The notes under the pieces were generated by a model, which was given only the letters and a program-made list of their open reading frames with translations, had not been told where the DNA came from and did no database searches. This document shows positions 32,828-40,100 of a stretch of DNA of 40,100 nt, piece by piece; position 1 is the stretch's first letter, and each line of letters starts with the position of its first letter. Where the stretch lies: contig JAFGST010000037.1 of the NCBI GenBank assembly GCA_016934475.1, forward strand, positions 1 to 40,100. Direction: 5' to 3'. Source of the DNA: Candidatus Aminicenantota bacterium (GTDB lineage Bacteria; Acidobacteriota; Aminicenantia; UBA2199). A program made the translations under genes and the position numbers.

Positions 32828-34522
32828 TCAACCGAGCGTGAGCTTACGGTAGTGGATGCGGTGCGGCCGATCGGCCTCGCGCCCCAGGCGGCGCCGGCGG
32901 TCGGCCTCGTAGTCGGAGTAGTTGCCCTCGAACCAGATGGCGTTGCTGTCGCCCTCGAAGGCTAGGATATGGGTGGCGACGCGGTCGAGGAACCAGCGGT
33001 CGTGGGAGATAATGACGGCGCAGCCGGCGAAGTCCTCCAGCGCGTCCTCCAGGGCGCGCAGGGTGTTGACGTCGAGGTCGTTGGTCGGCTCGTCGAGCAG
33101 CAGGACGTTGGCCTCGGCCCTGACGATGCGCGCCAGGTGCAGTCGGTTCCTCTCACCCCCCGACAGCACGCCCGCCTTCTTCTGCTGGTCGCCGCCGGTG
33201 AAGTTGAACCACGAGGCGTAGGCGCGCGAGTTGACCGGCTTGCCGCCGAGCACGAAATTCTCCTGGCCGCCGCCGATCACCTCCCACACCGGCTTCTCCG
33301 GGTCGACGGCGGCGCGCTCCTGGTCGGCGTAGGCCAGCTTGACCGTCTCGCCCAGGCGGATGGCGCCGGCGTCCGGCGGCTCCTGGCCGGTCAGCAGCCG
33401 GAAGAGCGTGGTCTTGCCGGCGCCGTTGGCGCCGATGACGCCGACGATGCCGGCGCGGGGCAGGCGGAACGATAGGTTCTCGAAGAGGAGTTTATCGCCG
33501 TACGATTTGCTGATGTCGCTGGCCTCGATGACCTGCTCGCCCAGGCGCGGCCCCGGGGGGATGTAGATGCGCGCCTCCTCGATGCGCGCGGTCTTGTCGG
33601 CGGCGAGCAGTTTCTCGTAAGAGCTCAGACGCGCCTTGCCCTTGGCCTGGCGGGCGCGCGGCGACATGCGCACCCATTCCAGCTCGCGCTGCAGCTGGCG
33701 CTGCTGGCGCTCGGAGGCCTTGGCCTCGCCGGCCAGCCGCTGTTGCTTCTGCTCCAGCCAGGAGGAGTAGTTGCCCTTCCAGGGGATGCCCTCGCCGCGG
33801 TCGAGTTCCAGGATCCACTGGGCGACGTTGTCCAGGAAGTAGCGGTCATGGGTGACGGCGATGATCGTCCCCTTGTAGTGCTGCAGGTGGTGCTCCAGCC
33901 ACTGCACCGATTCGGCGTCGAGGTGGTTGGTCGGCTCATCCAGGAGCAGGATGTCGGGCTCCAGCAGAAGCAGGCGGCACAGGGCGACGCGGCGCTTCTC
34001 GCCGCCCGACAGGTTGGCCACCGGCGCGTCCCCGGGAGGGCAGCGCAGGGCATCCATGGCCGTCTCCAGGCGGTTGTCCAGGTTCCAGGCGTCCATCGCG
34101 TCCAGCCGCTCCTGGATGGCGGCCTGGCGGGCGACCAGCTTCTCCATCTCGGCGTCTCCCAGGGAGGGGTCGGAGAATCCTTCGTTGACCTTGTCGAACT
34201 CGGCCAGCGTGTCGAGCACCGGCTGCACGGCTTCGGAGATGACCTGCTTGACCGTCTTTTCCGGATCGAGCCGCGGCTCCTGCTGCAGGAAGCCCAGCGA
34301 GTAGTCGCGGGCCGGGATCACTTCGCCCTGGAAGTCCTGGTCCACGCCGGCGATGATCTTCAGCAGGCTGCTCTTGCCCGATCCATTCAGGCCGATGACG
34401 CCGATCTTGGCCCCGTAGTAGAAGGAGAGGGAGATGTCCTTGAGCACCTGGCGGTGCGGCGGGTGGACGCGGCTGACGCCGGCCATGGAAAAGATGATCT
34501 GCCTGCCTTCATCCTGGGCCAT
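32828..34522 (-). CDS. ettA: Energy-dependent translational throttle protein EttA (ABC-F)
   Basis: Two ABC domains (GLNGSGKSSLLKIIAG, GANGAGKTTLFRLLTG), LSGGEKRRVALCRLLL, LSGGERNRLHLARIV, HYRKLTLG C-terminus. Confidence 0.96.
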   Translation of the reverse strand: MAQDEGRQIIFSMAGVSRVHPPHRQVLKDISLSFYYGAKIGVIGLNGSGKSSLLKIIAGVDQDFQGEVIPARDYSLGFLQQEPRLDPEKTVKQVISEAVQPVLDTLAEFDKVNEGFSDPSLGDAEMEKLVARQAAIQERLDAMDAWNLDNRLETAMDALRCPPGDAPVANLSGGEKRRVALCRLLLLEPDILLLDEPTNHLDAESVQWLEHHLQHYKGTIIAVTHDRYFLDNVAQWILELDRGEGIPWKGNYSSWLEQKQQRLAGEAKASERQQRQLQRELEWVRMSPRARQAKGKARLSSYEKLLAADKTARIEEARIYIPPGPRLGEQVIEASDISKSYGDKLLFENLSFRLPRAGIVGVIGANGAGKTTLFRLLTGQEPPDAGAIRLGETVKLAYADQERAAVDPEKPVWEVIGGGQENFVLGGKPVNSRAYASWFNFTGGDQQKKAGVLSGGERNRLHLARIVRAEANVLLLDEPTNDLDVNTLRALEDALEDFAGCAVIISHDRWFLDRVATHILAFEGDSNAIWFEGNYSDYEADRRRRLGREADRPHRIHYRKLTLG

Positions 34523-34560
34523 GTCCCCTCCTTGGGCTTCCGGGGTACCCCTTTCCTTCC

Positions 34561-35829
34561 TCAGCGAAACGCTTGACGCGGCCCGCGCCGCGGGCCGCCG
34601 CGGGAGCGCCCCCCGCGCGGGCTTCCCCCGTGCGGCCGGCCACCTCGCTCCCCGCGGCGTTCGCCGCGGTCGCGGAACACCATGCCGCGGCTCTTGTCGG
34701 GCAGGAAGAGCTCGTCCTCGGGGAAGACGGCAGGGATCTTGTAGTGGAGCAGCTCCTGGATGGGATCGAGGTTCAGCACGTACTTCTCGCAGGCCAGGGT
34801 GACGGCCTTGCCGCTCTTGCCGGCGCGGGCGGTGCGGCCGATGCGGTGCACGTAGCTCTCGCTCTCGTTGGGCACGTCGTAATTGACCACCATGTCCAGG
34901 TCCTCGATGTGCAGGCCGCGGGCGGCGACGTCGGTGGCCACCACGATCTTTTCCTTCCCGGATTTGAAGTCGTCGATGATCTGCAGACGCTTGCTCTGGG
35001 CCAGGTCGCCGGTGAGGAACTCGTTGGGATGGCCGTTGAGCTCCAGGCGGCGGCTCAGGCGCTCGGTGTCGTGCTTCATGTTGGTGAAGATCAGGACGCT
35101 GCGCGGCCTGTCCCTCTTCAGGATCCCCAGAAGCAGGCTGACCTTCTCCTGGCTGCCCACGTGGTAGAGTTCCTGGCGGACGGCGTCGACGGTGATCTTC
35201 TCCGGCGTCACCGAGATGCGCTCGGGCTGGTTCATGTGCTCGCGGGCGATCTGCAGCGCCGGGCCCGAGAGGGTGGCGCTGAAGAGCATGGTCTGGCGGT
35301 ACTGCAGGGCCGGCACCCGGCGCAGGATGCGGCGGATGTCGGGCAGGAAGCCCATGTCGAAGAGGCGATCGGCCTCGTCAATGACCAGGAATCCGATGCC
35401 CTTCATGCTCAGTGTTCCCTTGCCCTCCAGGTCGAGCAGCCTTCCCGGAGTGCCGACCATGATGTCGACCCCCCTTTTCAGCTGGGCCTCCTGGCGGTGG
35501 TAGCCCACGCCGCCGTAGAAGCAGCCGGTCTTCAGTTGCAAGTGGCGGCCGATCCGCTTGGCCTCGGCCTCGATCTGCACGGCCAGTTCGCGGGTGGGCG
35601 CGACGATCAGCGCCCGGCGCCAGGCGGCGGCCACGGACTTCTGGCGCTGGAAGATGGTGATCAGGAAGGCGGCGGTCTTGCCCGTGCCGGTCTGGGACTG
35701 CACGGCCACGTCGCGGCCACCCAGGGAGTGGGCTAGGGTCTTTTCCTGGACCGGGGTCAGCTCGGTGAAGCCCATGTCGCGGATACCCTGCAGCAGCAGG
35801 GGATCGAGTTGCAATTCGTCGAACGTCAT
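34561..35829 (-). CDS. DEAD-box RNA helicase with RG-rich C-terminus
   Basis: AVQSQTGTGKTAAFLI, APTRELAVQIEAE, VIDEADRLFDMGF, FSATLSG, HRIGRTARAGKSGKAVTL; tail RGGRPHGGSPRGGRSRGGPRRGPRQAFR. Confidence 0.97.
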   Translation of the reverse strand: MTFDELQLDPLLLQGIRDMGFTELTPVQEKTLAHSLGGRDVAVQSQTGTGKTAAFLITIFQRQKSVAAAWRRALIVAPTRELAVQIEAEAKRIGRHLQLKTGCFYGGVGYHRQEAQLKRGVDIMVGTPGRLLDLEGKGTLSMKGIGFLVIDEADRLFDMGFLPDIRRILRRVPALQYRQTMLFSATLSGPALQIAREHMNQPERISVTPEKITVDAVRQELYHVGSQEKVSLLLGILKRDRPRSVLIFTNMKHDTERLSRRLELNGHPNEFLTGDLAQSKRLQIIDDFKSGKEKIVVATDVAARGLHIEDLDMVVNYDVPNESESYVHRIGRTARAGKSGKAVTLACEKYVLNLDPIQELLHYKIPAVFPEDELFLPDKSRGMVFRDRGERRGERGGRPHGGSPRGGRSRGGPRRGPRQAFR

Positions 35830-35946
35830 CGTGTTTTAATACCTCGTGTTCATTTTCGTTACGCGATCGGGAAAATTGCTCGTGGGAGACGAAGTGAGGG
35901 ATCGATTCGTTTTCTTTCTCGCAACGCCCAAATCTCTTAATGTAAA

Positions 35947-35975
35947 ATCATAGCCTAAAACGGAGGGATTGTCAA
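35947..35975 (-). promoter_or_regulatory. Promoter TTGACA-N17-TATGAT for helicase-ettA
   Basis: Reverse strand TTGACA (35970-35975), TATGAT (35947-35952); implies ~110-nt leader before the ATG at 35829. Confidence 0.8.
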
Positions 35976-36027
35976 ATCCTTGGGAGCGGCAGGGACCGGC
36001 GACCTTCCATGCGCATGCCGGCTCCGT

Positions 36028-37053
36028 TCACCGTGACCGTTCGATGAAGCTACGCTCCTGCAACCGCGAGTGGATCACCCTGGCGAACAGCTCGTTCGCC
36101 CTGGCGTTGGGATGGTTGTCCAGCCGGTTCAGGATGACGTCGGTCCAGCGGGTGTGGACGAAGGCCGTGGACGTGTCGATGACGGGCAATCCGTGTCTTT
36201 GCGCCAGCCGCATCAGCCGGGTCGTTTCCGATTTTTCCCTGTCATGATGCTGCAGAAGAATGATCCATATCGGCACGGCGCGTTCCTCGGCGATCTGCCG
36301 CAGCTGGGAATAGATCTCCCTCGTTTTCCGGACCGGGAGCGGATCCCCGGCCGCTCCCGGGCGATCATCTTCCCGGGTCGCGGTTTGCTTCGTCCGGAAG
36401 AGATTCCCCAGGCGGCTGCCCGCGACCGCCTTCAGGAAGAAGGATTCGAAAAAAGGATGGGTCCTGGGCTTCACCACGTAGGGCTCCCGGAAATGGCGGT
36501 CGGCGTGGAATCCCTCGAACGGATGACTCTGGCAGAAGAAAACCAGATCCGGATCGTACCTCAGGGCCCGGTGGCGCAACGTGGCCACATATTGACGGGG
36601 ATCGTATCCGGCCACGGCAAAATTGATGAATTCATGGGATGGCGCGGAGGCGTTGCCGTTCAGGCGGGCTTCCAAAATGGAATGGAACGTCTCCTCGATT
36701 TCCAGCCCCGAGCCCATGGTGAACGAATCTCCCAGCACGGCCACGCGGAAGGTGCCCGGCGGTTTTTCCCTGCGGTATTCCTTGTCGCGCAATCCAGTGG
36801 AGTTGGTTTGAAACCTCGCCATTTTGAAGACCGTGTCCAGGTTGGGACGAAGCTCATAGATGATCTCGGGGTGAGGTGACCGCCGGAGCAATCCCGAGAC
36901 CCCGAAGCTGTGGACGCTGTCCATTTTTCGCAAGCTGAAACTGGCGAATCCGAACAGAAAGAAACGGGTCGCCTGCTCGAGGAACAGCGCGCAGGCCATG
37001 GAGACGAGGATTACTTTACCTGCCTGTGCTGCCGTTCTGCCCTTGATCTTCAT
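36028..37053 (-). CDS. SGNH/GDSL hydrolase-like membrane-anchored protein
   Basis: FRVAVLGDSFTMGSGLEIEETFHSILEARLNG...FINFAVAGYDPRQYVATL. Start set at MKIKG (37053), preceded by GGAGG and downstream of a promoter; the listed start at 37116 lies upstream of that promoter. Confidence 0.85.
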   Translation of the reverse strand: MKIKGRTAAQAGKVILVSMACALFLEQATRFFLFGFASFSLRKMDSVHSFGVSGLLRRSPHPEIIYELRPNLDTVFKMARFQTNSTGLRDKEYRREKPPGTFRVAVLGDSFTMGSGLEIEETFHSILEARLNGNASAPSHEFINFAVAGYDPRQYVATLRHRALRYDPDLVFFCQSHPFEGFHADRHFREPYVVKPRTHPFFESFFLKAVAGSRLGNLFRTKQTATREDDRPGAAGDPLPVRKTREIYSQLRQIAEERAVPIWIILLQHHDREKSETTRLMRLAQRHGLPVIDTSTAFVHTRWTDVILNRLDNHPNARANELFARVIHSRLQERSFIERSR

Positions 37054-37075
37054 GGTCCTCCGCTTCCGTAACGCG

Positions 37076-37103
37076 ATTGTAAGGAAAACGGCCGGTGATT
37101 GCA
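37076..37103 (-). promoter_or_regulatory. Promoter TTGCAA-N16-TACAAT for SGNH-like gene
   Basis: Reverse strand TTGCAA (37098-37103), TACAAT (37076-37081). Confidence 0.65.
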
Positions 37104-37193
37104 ACGCCGGCGGCATGGATGCCGGCCGAAGCGATGGCCGGCCGGGAGTCCGGAGGCCGATGCCGTTCTTGCGGGCTCCCGCCCCGCCGCCCC

Positions 37194-37222
37194 TTGTAAA
37201 ATCCCCTCCACTGTGCTAAAAA
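37194..37222 (+). promoter_or_regulatory. Promoter TTGTAA-N17-TAAAAA for GT2 gene
   Basis: TTGTAA 37194-37199, TAAAAA 37217-37222, ATGATG at 37226-37231. Confidence 0.55.
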
Positions 37223-37225
37223 AGC

Positions 37226-38218
37226 ATGATGAACAAGACACGGGTATCCATCGTCATCCCGGTGTTCAACGAGTCCGAGAACGTGGGTGTGCTCCACGGG
37301 GAGATCGCCGCATCCGTAAGGGATCGCCCCGAGGATTTCGAGATCATCTTTGTCGACGATGGCAGCTCCGACTCCTCCCTGGCCGAGATGAAGAAGCTCC
37401 GCCCGCTCGACCCCAGGGTCAAGATCGTCCAGCTGCGCAAGAACTTCGGCCAGAGCGCCGCCATCTCCGCCGGCTTCGCCTGCAGCCGCAGCGACGTGGT
37501 CGTGGCCATGGACGCCGACCTGCAGAACGATCCGGCCGACATCCCCCTGCTGCTGGACAAGGTGGCCGAGGGCTTCGACATCGTCAACGGCTGGCGCCGC
37601 CGCCGCCGTGACAAGTGGCTGACCCGGCGCCTGCCCTCCTATTTCGGCAATCTCCTCGTCTCCTGGATCACCGGTGTCAAGCTGCACGATTACGGCTGCA
37701 CGTTGCGCGGCTTCCGCAGCGACGTGGTCAGGAACCTGAAGCTGTACGGCGAGATGCACCGCTACATCCCGGCCATTGCCTCGCGCATGGGCATCCGCTC
37801 GACCGAGGTCGTGGTCAACCACCGCGAGCGCAGGTTCGGAAAATCCAAGTACGGATTGGGCCGCACATTCCGCGTCATCCTCGACCTGATCTCTCTCAAG
37901 TTCCTGCTGGCTTACTCGCACCGGCCGCTGCAGGTCTTCGGCGGCGCCGGGCTGTTGATGTTCCTGGCCGGGCTGGTCAGCGGCATCTACCTGACTTACA
38001 CTAAGTTCGTCCTGGGCCAGGGCATCGCCGGCCGTCCACTGCTGTTCTTCACCCTGTTGATGTTCTTCCTGGGCTTCCAGGCTATCTCCCTGGGGCTGCT
38101 GGCCGAGATGCTCTCGCGCATCTACCACGAGGGGCTGGACAAGGACGAATATTCCATACGCGAGCTCATCGGCTTTGACCATGACCATATTGATGATCGC
38201 CCCCGAGCCGTTCTTTGA
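37226..38218 (+). CDS. Family 2 glycosyltransferase (polyprenyl-phosphate sugar transferase type, GtrB/ArnC-like)
   Basis: RVSIVIPVFNESENVGVLHGEIAASV...IIFVDDGSSDSSLAEMKKL...VVAMDADLQNDPADIPLLL; two C-terminal TM segments. Confidence 0.95.
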   Translation: MMNKTRVSIVIPVFNESENVGVLHGEIAASVRDRPEDFEIIFVDDGSSDSSLAEMKKLRPLDPRVKIVQLRKNFGQSAAISAGFACSRSDVVVAMDADLQNDPADIPLLLDKVAEGFDIVNGWRRRRRDKWLTRRLPSYFGNLLVSWITGVKLHDYGCTLRGFRSDVVRNLKLYGEMHRYIPAIASRMGIRSTEVVVNHRERRFGKSKYGLGRTFRVILDLISLKFLLAYSHRPLQVFGGAGLLMFLAGLVSGIYLTYTKFVLGQGIAGRPLLFFTLLMFFLGFQAISLGLLAEMLSRIYHEGLDKDEYSIRELIGFDHDHIDDRPRAVL

Positions 38219-39371
38219 GCCGCGGGGGACCCCTTTCTCCGAGTTCTTCCGCATCCAGGCGCTCTCGGCTCTCGGCCACCGCGTCGACCTGGTCACCTAT
38301 CCCTTCGGGAGCGACAAGGACGTCCCCGGACTGCGCATCTTCCGCTGTCCGCGCCCTTTCTGGATCAAGGGGGTCAAGACCGGGCCTTCGGCGTCCAAGC
38401 TGGCACTCGATTTTTTCCTGTTCTTCAAGGTGCTTGGCCGGCTGCGGAGCGGCAGCTACGACCTGATCCACAGCCACGAAGAGGGGAACATCATGGGGGT
38501 CGTCTGCCAGAAGCTGTCGGGGATCCCGCACCTGTACGACATGCATTCCTCGCTGGTGCAGCAGATGACCAATTTCCAATTCACGCGCTCCCGGCTTGTC
38601 GTCCGATTTTTCCGGGCCATCGAGCGCATCTCCCTCAGGAACGCCGCCTCGGTCATCGTCATTTGCCGGGCGCTGCTGGATTACGCCTCCGGGATCACCT
38701 CCGCGGACAAGCTGACCCTGATCGAGAATTTCATGGACGACCGCCCCGCGGTCGCGGACGAGGCCCGGATCGACCTCCTGAGAAGCGAGATCGCCCCGCG
38801 GGGCAAGAAGATCGTCCTGTACGCCGGGACCCTGGAAGCCTATCAGGGCATTCCGCTGCTGCTGGACAGCCTGCGTCTCCTGGAAGACGAATTTCATCTG
38901 GTGCTGATCGGCGGCACGCCGCCCCAGGTGGAAAGCGTGCGCCTTCAGCTTCGGTCGCGGGGGCTGGACCAGCGCGCCTCGCTGCTCGGGCGCCGTCCCG
39001 CCGACGAGATCCCGGGGTTCCTGCAGGCGGCCGATGTCCTCGTGTCGCCGCGCACCCTGGGCAGCAACATCCCTTTGAAAATCTACTCCTGCCTGGCCAG
39101 CGGCGTTCCGCTCGTGGCCACCGACCTGCCGACCCATACCCAGACCCTCAGCGCCGACATTGCCGTCCTGGCCGCCCCGCTGCCGGAGGCCTTCGCCGCC
39201 GGCATCCGTGCGGCCTCCGGCCTGCGCGGGAGAAGGATCGCGTCCCGGGCCCGGGAATTTTTCCGGCGCAATTACTCCCCGAAGCGGTACCAGGAGCTCG
39301 TGGCCGCGGCGCTGGCCAAAGCCCTACCGGCCTCGACGGCCGCGTTTGACAAAAAAAAGACGATATGCTAG
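38175..39371 (+). CDS. Family 4 glycosyltransferase
   Basis: TILMIAPEPFFEPRGTPFSEFFRIQALSALGHRVDLVTYP...VLYAGTLEAYQGIPLLLDSLRLL...IPLKIYSCLASGVPLVATDLPTHTQ. Listed start is TTG at 38175; ATG at 38181 also possible. Confidence 0.93.
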   Translation: MTMTILMIAPEPFFEPRGTPFSEFFRIQALSALGHRVDLVTYPFGSDKDVPGLRIFRCPRPFWIKGVKTGPSASKLALDFFLFFKVLGRLRSGSYDLIHSHEEGNIMGVVCQKLSGIPHLYDMHSSLVQQMTNFQFTRSRLVVRFFRAIERISLRNAASVIVICRALLDYASGITSADKLTLIENFMDDRPAVADEARIDLLRSEIAPRGKKIVLYAGTLEAYQGIPLLLDSLRLLEDEFHLVLIGGTPPQVESVRLQLRSRGLDQRASLLGRRPADEIPGFLQAADVLVSPRTLGSNIPLKIYSCLASGVPLVATDLPTHTQTLSADIAVLAAPLPEAFAAGIRAASGLRGRRIASRAREFFRRNYSPKRYQELVAAALAKALPASTAAFDKKKTIC

Positions 39372-39494
39372 AGAAAATCGGGAGGCCGGAGATGATGCAT
39401 TCCGCCCGGACGGCAGCCGCGACAGGAAGCGGAGGGAGTTCAGGAAGGCGACGCGGGATTTCCGGTTGCGCTGGAGAAGGCCGCACGGATTGAA

Positions 39495-40100
39495 ATGGAC
39501 ATTCATTTCTATGCCAAGAGCGACATCGGCAGGGTCCGGGCCGCCAACGAGGATTTCTTCCTCAACGAGAAAATCGCCGAGAATGAGTTTTTGTTCATCG
39601 TCGCCGACGGCATGGGGGGCCACCAGGCCGGAGACGTAGCCTCCAAGTTGGCCTCGGAGACCTTCCTTGAGACCTACCGCAGCCTGCGCCGCAAGAACAC
39701 CCCCATCCAGGCCGCCATGGAGGCGGCGGTGCGCAAGGCCAACTCGGTGGTGTTCCGCAAGGCGGCGGCCGACATAGAGAAAAGGGGAATGGGCACTACG
39801 TTCTCGGCCATGATCATCTCCGGGATGAAGGCCCATGTCGCCCATGTCGGCGATTCCCGCGTTTACCTGGTGCGCCGCAACCGGATCCGGCGCATAACCA
39901 CCGACCACTCCTTCGTTGAAAAGCTGGTCGAAGAGGGGCGGATCTCGGCCGACGAGGCGCGCGAACATCCCCAGAAGAACGTCCTCTACATGTCGCTGGG
40001 AGCCCGGGAAAACTTCACGCCGGAGATCATGAACGACATCGTCCTGGAGGAAGGCGACGCCATGGTCATGTGCACCGACGGCCTGAGCAACATGATCGAC
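39495..40100 (+). CDS. PP2C-family serine/threonine phosphatase (truncated by window end)
   Basis: MDIHFYAKSDIGRVRAANEDFFL...FIVADGMGGHQAGDVASKLASETFLETY...GMGTTFSAMIISGMKAHVAHVGDSRVYLVRRNRIRRITTDHS...DAMVMCTDGLSNMID. Confidence 0.95.
   Translation, partial: MDIHFYAKSDIGRVRAANEDFFLNEKIAENEFLFIVADGMGGHQAGDVASKLASETFLETYRSLRRKNTPIQAAMEAAVRKANSVVFRKAAADIEKRGMGTTFSAMIISGMKAHVAHVGDSRVYLVRRNRIRRITTDHSFVEKLVEEGRISADEAREHPQKNVLYMSLGARENFTPEIMNDIVLEEGDAMVMCTDGLSNMID

Noticed and set aside
37016-38296. 426-aa minus-strand ORF over GT2
   Set aside because: Antisense shadow of a clear glycosyltransferase; also spans two promoters.
39372-39494. Short ORF between GT4 and the PP2C gene
   Set aside because: About 42 aa, low-complexity, no RBS or family support.

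Overview
High-GC bacterial chromosomal window, dense with operons. I suspect an Aminicenantes/Acidobacteria-like lineage from gene style only; I could not test this. I support about 33 protein-coding genes, one tRNA, one strong intrinsic terminator and several sigma70-type promoters. I see no phage, IS element, CRISPR array or rRNA. Minus-strand blocks: (i) yicC-gmk-coaC-coaB-udg-priA, preceded by an msbA-like ABC exporter and pssA; (ii) serC, then a serA N-domain-only ORF, a pterin/corrinoid methyltransferase and a DUF465-like protein; (iii) tRNA(CAT)-tilS; (iv) a TPM-domain protein; (v) SGNH hydrolase-glpD-like-metal-dependent hydrolase; (vi) DEAD-box helicase-ettA. Plus-strand blocks: penicillin acylase; an unrecognised 599-aa protein; a LuxE/PaaK-like acyl-activating enzyme with a transglutaminase-like protein; GntR-ABC-permease; a Kre9/Ig-like secreted protein; a twin-PDZ protein; ACP plus hexapeptide acyltransferase; two glycosyltransferases; and a PP2C phosphatase cut by the window end. 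Best second looks: a PriA that has lost its helicase ATPase motifs; a stand-alone SerA substrate-binding domain behind a structured leader; the LuxE-like/transglutaminase-like pair; the 599-aa unknown; an AT-rich 'CCAAATTCCAA' repeat family that forms a ~276-bp composite palindrome in one place and recurs in another; and recurrent promoters whose -10 box lies only 3-10 nt from the start codon. I found no convincing complete new defence or mobile system. These are leads, not demonstrated discoveries.
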